The position numbers and the translations under genes were made by a program. A stretch of DNA of 64,000 nt, taken from positions 1-64,000 of the forward strand of contig NZ_SOBT01000012.1 of the NCBI RefSeq assembly GCF_004364935.1, read 5' to 3'. The stretch is from Panacagrimonas perspica. GTDB lineage: Bacteria > Pseudomonadota > Gammaproteobacteria > Nevskiales > Nevskiaceae. The notes under the pieces are model-generated. The model saw only the letters and a program-made list of their open reading frames with translations, did not search any database and was not told the origin of the DNA. Position 1 is the first letter of the stretch, and every line of letters starts with the position of its first letter. Below, piece after piece: positions 1 through 8,262 of this stretch.

Positions 1-2
1 GC

Positions 3-77
3 AAGTACGCGATGGAAGGCGAGGACGTCTACAACAAGTTCCTCACGCCGTCCGCGATGGCGCGCCTTGGAACCTGA
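3..77 (+). CDS. C-terminal end of an unidentified protein (5' end outside the window)
   Basis: An open frame enters from the left edge and ends at a TGA at 75-77, leaving 24 residues ending in AMARLGT. A strong intrinsic terminator lies 27 bases downstream, which supports this being the true end of a gene. The fragment is too short to assign to a family. The frame is inferred from the stop position and the terminator, not from homology. Confidence 0.5.
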   Translation, partial: KYAMEGEDVYNKFLTPSAMARLGT

Positions 78-104
78 GATTCAATAAGCGGTATGCGGTA
101 CCTG

Positions 105-135
105 CAGCCCGGCCGAAACGCCGGGCTGTTTTTTT
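105..135 (+). terminator. Rho-independent terminator after the leftmost partial gene
   Basis: A perfect 9-bp stem (CAGCCCGGC at 105-113 with GCCGGGCTG at 120-128) encloses a 6-base loop and is followed directly by seven T residues (129-135). This is a textbook intrinsic terminator reading rightward. It separates the upstream gene from the polysaccharide locus. Confidence 0.93.
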
Positions 136-589
136 GGCCGTCGATCGATTGGCGCTGATTTTCGAAAGGCTCTTCTCGAACCCCGCCGGCGGTCGCATGG
201 GTCTGGGAATCGTCCCATTCAGGGCGTCGTTATCCGACCCGGAGCTGACGATTCCGCGTCCGGATCGGGTACTCAGGCGTAGTAACGGGGTCGATTCGAG
301 GGATCCGCGGGATGGCCCCAACGTCCGCGCTGCGAGAACGGGAGCCAATTCCTGCGGTTTTGTGCGAGCTTTCCGACTTGACCGGCGCCAGCAGCGCGCG
401 TGCCCGACGCGAGCCGCAGGCCTCGGTCCGTGATTGCCCGCCTACGGTGCCGAGAGAGCCTGCAAGCCGCTTGCCCGGAGCGATCTGCCATGAAGGCGAT
501 CAGGCGAGCGAGGGGGGCTGTTCTACGTCGCCAGCATGTCTGTGTAAGCTGATAACCCTGCCGCGTTATATCCGGAGATCTGAGTCGGC
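136..589. other. 454-bp intergenic region before the polysaccharide locus
   Basis: No convincing gene is seen: the short frames here have no recognisable protein features and no good ribosome binding site. It probably holds the promoter and leader of the polysaccharide locus, but I cannot point to a clear -35/-10 pair or operator. Confidence 0.5.
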
Positions 590-1717
590 ATGCTGATCCT
601 CATCGCCCTGGTCGCGCTCGTCTCGAGCGTGTGGCTGACACATGCAACGATCGCCGTCGCCCGACATCACGGGCTCGGGGTCGACGAGGGCGTCGGGGTC
701 CAGAAAGTCCACTCGCATTGGGTGCCCCGCCTGGGCGGCGTGCCGATTTTCGTCGCGCTGACCACCAGCCTGCTCATCCTCGCGTGGCTGACCCAGACCG
801 AGGTGAATACCAGCCTGGCGCTCGTCGTCTGTGTGCTGCCGGCGTTCGGCATCGGACTGATGGAAGACATCACACGGCGGGCGGGTGTCCTGACGCGCCT
901 GGTCCTCACGATGGTCTCCGCGGCGCTCGGCTGGTGGTTGCTGGACGCCAAGCTCCTGCGGCTCGACATTCCGTACGTGGACAGCTTCCTGGTGACGTAC
1001 TCCGCAGCCGCTTTCGTGCTCACCCTCATAGCGGCCGCCGGCATTGCCCACGCCGTGAACATCATCGACGGCTACAACGGGCTCAGCGGGTTCTTTGTCA
1101 CCGTGGTGTTCCTTTCGCTGGCGCTGGTCGCCTGGCAGGTGGACGACGTTTTCGTTTGCAGGCTGGCGCTCCTGTCGGCCGCCTCGACCATCGGTTTTCT
1201 GGTGTGGAATTTCCCAAGCGGTCGCATATTTCTCGGAGACGCTGGCGCCTATCTTCTCGGGTACCTGATCGCGCTGTTGTCGATCCTGCTGGTGGCCCGG
1301 CATCCGGAGGTCTCGCCGTGGTTTCCGCTGCTTCTGGTGATGCATCCGGTATGGGAGACGCTGTTCTCGATGTACAGGCGGGCGCGGCATGGACTTTCGG
1401 AAATGGGCAGACCCGACGCGCTGCATCTGCACTCCCTGATTTTCAGGAGAGTGGTCAAGCATTACGGAGTGGCGCGCGGATGTGAGTACCGAACACGCCG
1501 CAACGCGACGACATCGCTCTATCTGTGGCTGGTCGCGCTTCTATGCGCGGTTCCAGCGCTTGTTTTCTGGGATCAGAGCCACATGCTGATCGTGTTCTGC
1601 GCTGCTTTCGCAGTCTCGTACGGTGTGATTTACCGCAAGCTGGTGCTCTTCAGAATTCCGCGTCTGATGACGAGATCGCCCCTCAAGCGAACCGAGAGGA
1701 CGCTCCCTCCTTCGTAA
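590..1717 (+). CDS. WecA/MraY-family undecaprenyl-phosphate sugar-1-phosphate transferase
   Basis: This 375-residue polytopic inner-membrane protein belongs to the glycosyltransferase 4 (MraY/WecA) family, which moves a sugar-1-phosphate from a UDP-sugar to undecaprenyl phosphate and so starts a lipid-linked glycan. Visible family motifs are VPRLGG (45-50), GLMEDITRR (89-97, the Asp-rich Mg2+ motif), NIIDGYNGL (157-165), FLGDAGA (214-220) and a His-containing PDALHLHSLIFRR (275-287). The first Asp of the usual DD pair is Glu here. It is the first gene of the locus and probably the initiating enzyme. The sugar (GlcNAc or another N-acetylhexosamine) cannot be read from sequence. Confidence 0.88.
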   Translation: MLILIALVALVSSVWLTHATIAVARHHGLGVDEGVGVQKVHSHWVPRLGGVPIFVALTTSLLILAWLTQTEVNTSLALVVCVLPAFGIGLMEDITRRAGVLTRLVLTMVSAALGWWLLDAKLLRLDIPYVDSFLVTYSAAAFVLTLIAAAGIAHAVNIIDGYNGLSGFFVTVVFLSLALVAWQVDDVFVCRLALLSAASTIGFLVWNFPSGRIFLGDAGAYLLGYLIALLSILLVARHPEVSPWFPLLLVMHPVWETLFSMYRRARHGLSEMGRPDALHLHSLIFRRVVKHYGVARGCEYRTRRNATTSLYLWLVALLCAVPALVFWDQSHMLIVFCAAFAVSYGVIYRKLVLFRIPRLMTRSPLKRTERTLPPS

Positions 1718-1738
1718 GTTCGCGGTTACGATACTGCG

Positions 1739-2671
1739 ATGAAAAAAGAGGCAGCAATCTTCGTGGCCGGCCATCGAGGGATGGTCGGTAGTGCGATTGT
1801 TCGTGCGTTGCAGAGCGACGGCTACAACAATTTGCTGACCAGGTCGCGGGAGCAGCTGGATCTGCTGGACCAGCAGGCCGTCGCAAAGTATTTGTCAGAG
1901 CAAAAGCCGGACTACATTTTCCTCGCGGCGGCCAAGGTCGGCGGCATTCAGGCGAACGACACTTATCGTGCAGAGTTTCTGCATCAGAACCTCGTCCTGC
2001 AAACCAACATCATTCACGGCGCGCACCTGGCCGGCGTGAATCGCCTCATGTTCCTGGGCTCGAGCTGCATATATCCGCGTGACTGCCCACAGCCGATCAA
2101 GGAAGAGTATCTGCTCACAGGTCCCTTGGAGCCCACCAACGAACCGTACGCGCTGGCCAAAATAAGCGGCTTGAAGATGTGCGAGAGCTATCAGAAGCAG
2201 TACGGTCGGCGGTACATCAGCGTAATGCCGACCAATCTTTACGGGCCCAACGACAATTACGATCTCGCGAATTCACATGTTTTGCCTGCTTTGATCCGGA
2301 AGGCGCATGAAGCGGGTCGGCGGGGCGATCGTGATCTGGTCGTGTGGGGTTCCGGGCGGCCGCGACGTGAGTTCCTGCACGTTGACGACCTGGCAGAGGC
2401 CTGCGTTTACCTGATGAAGAAAGATTATGACGGTCCTCCGTTGAACATCGGTTGCGGTCAAGACGTGACGATTCGGGAACTCGCCGAAATGGTCATGGAG
2501 GTAACGGGATTCAAGGGGAATATCGTTTTCGACAGCAGCAAGCCCGATGGCACGCCACGCAAGCTTCTGGACGTCAGCCGGCTCGCCGACTTGGGATGGA
2601 CAGCGAAGACCTGTCTTCGCGACGGAATAAAGCAAGCCTATTTGGCCGCCCCTTTTTACAGCGCACCATGA
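1739..2671 (+). CDS. fcl: GDP-L-fucose synthase
   Basis: This 310-residue extended SDR enzyme makes GDP-L-fucose from GDP-4-keto-6-deoxymannose by 3,5-epimerisation and NADPH reduction in the cytosol. The N-terminal nucleotide-binding motif is [10 protein letters not shown] (about 11-20). The family-typical [20 protein letters not shown] segment and the catalytic YALAK (Tyr-x-x-x-Lys) follow. Length is close to E. coli WcaG. It starts 21 bases after the WecA-like gene and lies upstream of gmd, the reverse of the commoner gmd-fcl order. Function is assigned with high certainty from the motifs and from the gmd neighbour. Confidence 0.95.
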   Translation: MKKEAAIFVAGHRGMVGSAIVRALQSDGYNNLLTRSREQLDLLDQQAVAKYLSEQKPDYIFLAAAKVGGIQANDTYRAEFLHQNLVLQTNIIHGAHLAGVNRLMFLGSSCIYPRDCPQPIKEEYLLTGPLEPTNEPYALAKISGLKMCESYQKQYGRRYISVMPTNLYGPNDNYDLANSHVLPALIRKAHEAGRRGDRDLVVWGSGRPRREFLHVDDLAEACVYLMKKDYDGPPLNIGCGQDVTIRELAEMVMEVTGFKGNIVFDSSKPDGTPRKLLDVSRLADLGWTAKTCLRDGIKQAYLAAPFYSAP

Positions 2672-2714
2672 TCAACGATCGATCGATTCGGATGTCATCA
2701 CGAGCTGGAGGCCA

Positions 2715-3821
2715 ATGAGCTCCCGGAAAGTCGCGCTGGTTACCGGGATCACCGGGCAGGACGGCTCGTACCTGGCCGAGTTGCTGCTATCCAAAGGCTA
2801 CGAGGTACACGGTGTAAAGCGGCGCAGCTCGCTGATAAACACCCAGCGTGTCGATCACCTCTATCAGGAGCCGCACGAACCGGATCGGAGATTCGTGCTG
2901 CACCACGGCGATCTCACCGACTCGTCAAGCTTGCTTCACATCATGGAGAAGGTGCAGCCCGACGAAGTCTACAATCTGGCGGCCCAGAGCCATGTAGCGG
3001 TGTCTTTCGAAGAGCCCGAGTACACGGCCAACTCCGATGCGATTGGTGTGCTGCGCCTGCTCGAGGCGATCCGCACCCTGAAACTCGTCGACAAGACGCG
3101 CTTCTACCAGGCTTCGACATCAGAGTTGTACGGACTGGTGCAAGAAACGCCGCAGAAGGAAACCACTCCCTTTTATCCCCGCTCTCCCTACGGAGTCGCG
3201 AAGCTTTACGGATATTGGATCACCGTAAATTACCGGGAGGCCTACGGCATCTATGCGTGCAACGGCATTCTGTTCAACCACGAGAGTCCTGTGCGCGGCG
3301 AAACATTCGTCACGCGCAAGATCACTCGGGCCATTGCACGTATCGCACTTGGAATGCAGAGCTGCCTGTATCTCGGCAATCTCTCGTCGCTGAGAGACTG
3401 GGGACATGCGAAGGACTACGTCGAGATGCAATGGATGATGCTCCAGCAGGACAAGCCGGAGGACTTCGTCATTGCAACCGGGGTGCAGTACAGCGTCCGT
3501 CAATTCGTCGAATTTTCTGCGAGAGAATTGGGAATCGAACTTCGCTTCGAAGGCGACGGAGATGCCGAGGTCGGTGTCGTGGTTGCTGTGCAGGGCGACA
3601 GGGCGAGCTGCAAAGTTGGAGACGTCATCGTCAAGGTCGATCCCCGTTACTACAGGCCGGCCGAGGTGGAGACCTTGCTGGGTGACGCAACCCGCGCAAG
3701 GGAAAGGCTCGGATGGACGCCAAAGATCACGCTGGCCGAGCTCGTCAAGGAGATGGTGGAAGCTGACTACCACGCCGCAAGGCGCGACGCGCTGGTCCTT
3801 TCAGCCGGATTCCGAATCTAG
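2715..3821 (+). CDS. gmd: GDP-mannose 4,6-dehydratase
   Basis: This 368-residue extended SDR enzyme converts GDP-D-mannose to GDP-4-keto-6-deoxymannose, the substrate of the fcl product just upstream. The motif [13 protein letters not shown] near residues 10-22 is diagnostic for Gmd. The catalytic tyrosine and lysine sit in [12 protein letters not shown], and [16 protein letters not shown] is also family-typical. An ATG preceded by GGAGG at a short spacing (2708-2712) supports the start at 2715. Together with fcl it commits GDP-mannose to deoxyhexoses for the glycan. Confidence 0.96.
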   Translation: MSSRKVALVTGITGQDGSYLAELLLSKGYEVHGVKRRSSLINTQRVDHLYQEPHEPDRRFVLHHGDLTDSSSLLHIMEKVQPDEVYNLAAQSHVAVSFEEPEYTANSDAIGVLRLLEAIRTLKLVDKTRFYQASTSELYGLVQETPQKETTPFYPRSPYGVAKLYGYWITVNYREAYGIYACNGILFNHESPVRGETFVTRKITRAIARIALGMQSCLYLGNLSSLRDWGHAKDYVEMQWMMLQQDKPEDFVIATGVQYSVRQFVEFSARELGIELRFEGDGDAEVGVVVAVQGDRASCKVGDVIVKVDPRYYRPAEVETLLGDATRARERLGWTPKITLAELVKEMVEADYHAARRDALVLSAGFRI

Positions 3822-3985
3822 ATTGCCAATGGATACGGATAGCGAAATGCTGCATGGCAGCTGCGTTTCCCGGTCTCGGGCCTCGTAGGCTCAAGCCGAT
3901 TGCTTCTGTAGGTGGTTGGTTGGTGCCGCACCGTCGGTGCCCATCCTCCGAAGTTCCGGCGGTAGAAATAACTGAAGAACTAAAA

Positions 3986-5047
3986 ATGGTGAATATCGGA
4001 TTGCTTGGATGTGGCCGGATATCCAAACGTCACGCCGATCTGCTGGGCTCGAACATCATTCCGGGCGCTCGCCTGGTGGCAGCGTGCGATCGCCAGAAGG
4101 AGCGCGCCGAGGCGTATGCAACGCAGTTCGGCATCAGGCCCTACGAGAATCTGGAGGCATTCCTCGCGCATCCGGGAATGGATGCCGTCGCGGTACTTAC
4201 ACCCAGCGGCATGCATGCCGAGCACGCCATTGCGGTAGCGCGTGCGCGAAAGCATGTGATCGTCGAGAAGCCCATGGCTCTGCTGCTCGACGATGCAGAC
4301 GCAATGATTCGTGCCTGCGATGCCGCCGGTGTACGTCTTTTCGTAGTCAAGCAAAACCGCTTCAACCTGCCTGTCGTGAAATTGCGCCAGGCACTCGATT
4401 CGGGTCGATTCGGGAAACTCGTGCTGGGTACCGTGCGCGTGCGCTGGGCTCGCAGCCAGAGTTATTACGACGGCGACAGCTGGCGAGGTACCTGGCGTTA
4501 CGACGGCGGTGTGCTGGCGAACCAGGCGAGCCATCACGTCGACCTGCTCGAATGGTGCATGGGTGATGTCGAAAGCGTGCATGCAAGGGCAACGACGGCC
4601 TTGGCCCGGATCGAAGCGGAAGACACGGCAGTTGCGACGCTGAAATTTCGCAACGGTGCGCTCGGCATCATCGAGGCGACCACGGCGGCGAGACCCAAGG
4701 ACATGGAAGGTTCGCTTTCCGTTCTCGGAGAAAAGGGCGCCGTCGAAATCGCAGGGTTTTCGGTGAACAAGATCCGGACATGGCAGTTCTCGGATCCGCT
4801 GCCTTCCGACGCTGAAGTAATGGAGCGATACTCGGTCAATCCTCCGAATGTTTACGGCTTCGGGCATCAGGCCTATTACGAGCACGTGATCGACTGCCTC
4901 TCCAAGCAACAGCCCGCGCTCGTCGACGGACTGGAAGGGAGAAAAAGCCTGGAATTGATCTCTGCCCTTTACGAATCAATAGAGACTGGCCAAGAGGTGC
5001 GCCTTCGATTCGAGCCCCAGCGGTGTCGACTCGGGCGCGCCCAGTGA
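3986..5047 (+). CDS. Gfo/Idh/MocA-family sugar-nucleotide oxidoreductase (WbpB/WlbA-like)
   Basis: This 353-residue NAD(P)-dependent dehydrogenase has an N-terminal Rossmann motif (GLLGCGRISKRHADLL, residues 5-20) and the family EKP signature at 94-96. An upstream in-frame ATG at 3854 would add 44 residues without family character, so I start at 3986. The next two genes are an acetyltransferase and an aminotransferase. By analogy with WbpB-WbpE-WbpD this suggests oxidation of C3 of a UDP-N-acetylhexosaminuronate before transamination. The substrate is inferred from context only; Gfo/Idh/MocA proteins act on many sugars. Confidence 0.82.
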   Translation: MVNIGLLGCGRISKRHADLLGSNIIPGARLVAACDRQKERAEAYATQFGIRPYENLEAFLAHPGMDAVAVLTPSGMHAEHAIAVARARKHVIVEKPMALLLDDADAMIRACDAAGVRLFVVKQNRFNLPVVKLRQALDSGRFGKLVLGTVRVRWARSQSYYDGDSWRGTWRYDGGVLANQASHHVDLLEWCMGDVESVHARATTALARIEAEDTAVATLKFRNGALGIIEATTAARPKDMEGSLSVLGEKGAVEIAGFSVNKIRTWQFSDPLPSDAEVMERYSVNPPNVYGFGHQAYYEHVIDCLSKQQPALVDGLEGRKSLELISALYESIETGQEVRLRFEPQRCRLGRAQ

Positions 5048-5526
5048 ATGCCCAGCGGCCACAACTATTGAGCGCCTCCGTGCGCGACGTTTCCTGCGGT
5101 GCCGGTGTGCGGATCGTCGAGCCGTCAAACGTCTACGAGTGCACTCTCGGCGAGAAAGTGTTCGTGGGTCCTTTCTGCGAGATTCAGAAAGGTGTCGTCA
5201 TCGGTGCGAGAACGAAGGTGCAGTCGCACAGCTTCATCTGCGAACTGGTGGAGATCGGCGACGATTGCTTCATCGGGCACGGCGTCGTCTTCATCAACGA
5301 TCTGTTCTCCGCCGGTGGCCCAGCCAACGGCGAGCGGGCCTTATGGAAGCGCACGATTGTGGGCAACCGGGTATCGATCGGCTCGAACTGTACGATTCTA
5401 CCGGTGAGCATCTGCTCGGATACCGTTATTGGGGCCGGCGCCGTCGTGTCGCGAGACATCGATGTCCCCGGCGTCTACGCGGGAAATCCAGCACGCAGGC
5501 TGCGGTGTTTTGTACCAAAATCCTGA
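5044..5526 (+). CDS. Left-handed beta-helix N-acetyltransferase (WbpD/WlbB-like)
   Basis: Hexapeptide-repeat acyltransferase of about 160 residues. Repeats such as IVEPSNVYECTLGEKVFVGP and VVIGARTKVQSHSFI run through most of the chain, and it ends with the common YAGNPARRLR. I choose GTG 5044, which overlaps the TGA of the previous gene; an earlier in-frame GTG at 5023 is an alternative. In the WbpB/E/D pathway this family acetylates the 3-amino group of a UDP-amino sugar with acetyl-CoA. Acceptor identity is inferred from its neighbours, the oxidoreductase upstream and the aminotransferase downstream. Confidence 0.82.
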   Translation: MNAQRPQLLSASVRDVSCGAGVRIVEPSNVYECTLGEKVFVGPFCEIQKGVVIGARTKVQSHSFICELVEIGDDCFIGHGVVFINDLFSAGGPANGERALWKRTIVGNRVSIGSNCTILPVSICSDTVIGAGAVVSRDIDVPGVYAGNPARRLRCFVPKS

Positions 5527-5613
5527 GATGGTGGGGCCCCGCCGCGGCTGCGCTTCATTACGACTGCAGCCCTTCTTTTCATGTTCAAGGCTCCATTGAA
5601 GCCCGTAAATCCC

Positions 5614-6726
5614 ATGCGCGTACCGTTCGCTGACCTTCACGCACAGTACCTCACCATCAAGTCGGGCATCGACGCCGCGATAGCGGACGTCATCGCGACC
5701 TCGGCGTTCATTCGGGGACCGAAAGTTCAGGCTTTCGAAGATGCCTTCGCCAGGATGGTCGACGCCAAGTACTGCGTGTCGTGTGCAAATGGAACGGACT
5801 CCCTTTACATCGCGATGAGGGCATTAGGCGTGAGTCGGGGAGACGAGGTGATCGCGCCGGCGCACTCCTGGATATCGACGACCGAGACGATCACGCAAGC
5901 CGGTGGGAACGTCGTCTTCTGCGACACCGATGCCGATACGTTCACCATCGATCCTGCCCGGATCGAGGAGAAGATTACGCCGCGAACCGTCGGCATCATT
6001 CCTGTCCATCTGTACGGGCAGCCGGCGGACATGGAAAAGATCATGCAGATCGCGGCCAAGCATCGCTTGTGGGTGCTGGAAGACTGCGCGCAAGCGCATC
6101 TGGCCCGCTACAAGGGGCGCCTGGTCGGCAGTTTCGGTGCGGCCGCTTCCTACTCGTTCTATCCCGGCAAGAATCTCGGTGCGATGGGTGATGCAGGCGC
6201 GCTGACGACAAACGATGCCGGTCTGGCGGAACGAATGGCGATGCTCGCGCGGCATGGGGGCGTGACGAAGGGTGATCACCGCATAGAGGGTGTGAACAGC
6301 CGGCTCGATGGGCTTCAGGCCGCGATCCTGTCCGTGAAACTGCCGCATCTTCCGGCCTGGACGAGTGCGCGCCAACGCCTTGCGGCGCAATACGACCGGG
6401 CCCTGGCAGAACTACCCGGCATCACGAGACCGACCGTGGCTGCAGGCTGTGAGCACGTCTATCACTTGTACGTCGTGAGACACGAACGACGCGATGAATT
6501 AGCTGCACATCTTGCGGCGCGGGATGTCCAGACGGTCGTCAACTACCCCGTGGCGCTGCCCTTTGTCCCGGCGTACGCCCGTCTGGGTCATACGGGAGCA
6601 GACTTCCCCAATGCCTACGGTCACCAGAGCCGCGTCTTGTCGTTGCCGATCTTTCCCGAGATGACTGCGGAGCAGATCGACTGGGTCGTTGCCGCCATCG
6701 CCGAGTTCACCCAGGCCCGGCAGTGA
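5614..6726 (+). CDS. DegT/DnrJ/EryC1/StrS-family sugar aminotransferase (WbpE/WlbC-like)
   Basis: PLP-dependent aminotransferase of 370 residues that adds an amino group to a keto-sugar nucleotide. The PLP lysine lies in SFYPGKNLGAMGDAGAL (about residue 186), and EDCAQAHLARYKGRLVG precedes it as in VioA/PseC/WbpE. An in-frame ATG at 5581 exists, but family homology begins at MRVPFADLHAQY, so I start at 5614. It completes the oxidoreductase-acetyltransferase-aminotransferase triad. Likely product is a 3-amino sugar, though a 4-amino sugar cannot be excluded. Confidence 0.9.
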   Translation: MRVPFADLHAQYLTIKSGIDAAIADVIATSAFIRGPKVQAFEDAFARMVDAKYCVSCANGTDSLYIAMRALGVSRGDEVIAPAHSWISTTETITQAGGNVVFCDTDADTFTIDPARIEEKITPRTVGIIPVHLYGQPADMEKIMQIAAKHRLWVLEDCAQAHLARYKGRLVGSFGAAASYSFYPGKNLGAMGDAGALTTNDAGLAERMAMLARHGGVTKGDHRIEGVNSRLDGLQAAILSVKLPHLPAWTSARQRLAAQYDRALAELPGITRPTVAAGCEHVYHLYVVRHERRDELAAHLAARDVQTVVNYPVALPFVPAYARLGHTGADFPNAYGHQSRVLSLPIFPEMTAEQIDWVVAAIAEFTQARQ

Positions 6727-6727
6727 G

Positions 6728-8260
6728 ATGGAAGTTGCCCCCAAGAAATTCGAACTGGTCCTGCAATCGCGACTGAACTTCGCTGCGTTCGCGATTTCAC
6801 TGGCGGTGAATTTTGTGTCGTTGCCGATCGCGATTACCGCGATCGGTCTGGAAAATTTTGGATCGGCGGGACTTGCGCTGGCCATTCTGGCGCCCCTGTC
6901 GCTTGTCGGTGTCGTCATCGGTCAAGCCATCGTTCGTGATCTTTCGTCGCCTGCTGAACAGGGTGATCACGAGGCCTGCGCGAGAATATTCACGGCAGCC
7001 ACGGCCGGGGTGCTGATCGGCTGTCTCGCGGTAGGAGTGTTGACCGCGACGTTCGGCCCCCTGCTCATGCACAAGCTTGCGGCAGATCCCGGCCAGAGCC
7101 GCAGCTTCGGCGGCGTTCTCGAACTGGGCTTTGCAGCCTGGTTGTTCCAGCAAGGATGCTTCGTGCTGCAAGCGACTCTCGCAGCGTTGCGAAGCTGGGC
7201 CAAGCTTGCCGCCGCGAACGTCATCGGTGCTGTCGCCAGCGCGTGCTGCGTCGTTGCAGCGTCCCGCCATTTCGGAAATGACGCCGGCTTCCTGGGCGGG
7301 ACCGCGACGGGCTTTGCTGTCCAGTTCGTGGTTCTCTGGGCGTTCGTGCGCAGCAAGGCTCCCTGGCTCATGAGAGCGAGGCGCTGGTTGCCTGCGGAGC
7401 GCGACTCGCTTTTTCATTTTGCGCGGTGGCAGGGCATCGCCGGTTTCTCCAGTGGCCTGGCGAACCAGGCGGACCGCTATGTGATCGGAGCGGTGGCGCC
7501 CCTCGGTATCGTCGGACAGTACAACGTGGCGATGCGACTGCAGGAAGTCGTGCATGCCGGTGTCCTGAAAATCGCAGAGGTCCTGTTTCCTCATTTCAGC
7601 ATCACCTCCGCACATGAGCCCGCGTCTCGAGCTGCCTTCTATGTCCGGGCGAGCTGGGCGGTCAACCTCGTGAGCGTCGCGGCACTGGCGCCATTGATCC
7701 CCTGGGCGGGATCGCTCATTACCCTCTGGGTGGACGACGACGCGGCGCAAGTGGGTGCGCCGATCCTGCGGACTTTGGCCAGTGCTGGAATGATTGGTAG
7801 TGCGGCCACCGTATTCTCCTTCCTCGCCATGGCGACCGATCAGGCGCAGCGATTGGCGTATATCAATCTTTACCATTCCCTGATCTTGATCACGTTGACC
7901 ATTCCGTTGATCGTATGGTTCGGCCCTCTGGCAGCAGGTGTCGCATACGTGGTGGGCAATACCTTTCGTCTCGCGGCGGCAGTTCACTCCGCCCTGGATC
8001 ATTTCGAAGGACATCTGGAGCGCGGAAGCATTCTGATGGCCACGCTCGTGCCTTTGATTGCCGCGCTCACGCTCGCATGGGCGGTGCAGTCGTTCGCCCC
8101 CAGCGCTCATGGATGGGTCTCGCTGGTGCTGCTCTACTGCGCGACGGCCATTCTGGTGCTGGCAGCGAGCCTCGCGCTCGCGGCGTCTTCGTTCGAAGGC
8201 CGCTCCCTGATCAGAGAGGTCTTCTCGAAAAGGCATCAAGTCGACCGAGGGAGTAGCTGA
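6728..8260 (+). CDS. Polysaccharide flippase, Wzx/MATE-like
   Basis: About 510 residues with many hydrophobic helices (for example 'NFAAFAISLAVNFVSLPIAI' near the start and repeated segments to the C-terminus), typical of the Wzx/polysaccharide-biosynthesis branch of the MOP exporter superfamily. Such proteins flip undecaprenyl-pyrophosphate-linked repeat units to the periplasmic face. The start at 6728 follows the upstream stop by one base; a longer start at 6689 would overlap the aminotransferase. Wzx sequences are poorly conserved, so the call rests on topology and on its place between sugar-synthesis and glycosyltransferase genes. Confidence 0.85.
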   Translation: MEVAPKKFELVLQSRLNFAAFAISLAVNFVSLPIAITAIGLENFGSAGLALAILAPLSLVGVVIGQAIVRDLSSPAEQGDHEACARIFTAATAGVLIGCLAVGVLTATFGPLLMHKLAADPGQSRSFGGVLELGFAAWLFQQGCFVLQATLAALRSWAKLAAANVIGAVASACCVVAASRHFGNDAGFLGGTATGFAVQFVVLWAFVRSKAPWLMRARRWLPAERDSLFHFARWQGIAGFSSGLANQADRYVIGAVAPLGIVGQYNVAMRLQEVVHAGVLKIAEVLFPHFSITSAHEPASRAAFYVRASWAVNLVSVAALAPLIPWAGSLITLWVDDDAAQVGAPILRTLASAGMIGSAATVFSFLAMATDQAQRLAYINLYHSLILITLTIPLIVWFGPLAAGVAYVVGNTFRLAAAVHSALDHFEGHLERGSILMATLVPLIAALTLAWAVQSFAPSAHGWVSLVLLYCATAILVLAASLALAASSFEGRSLIREVFSKRHQVDRGSS

Positions 8261-8262
8261 CC

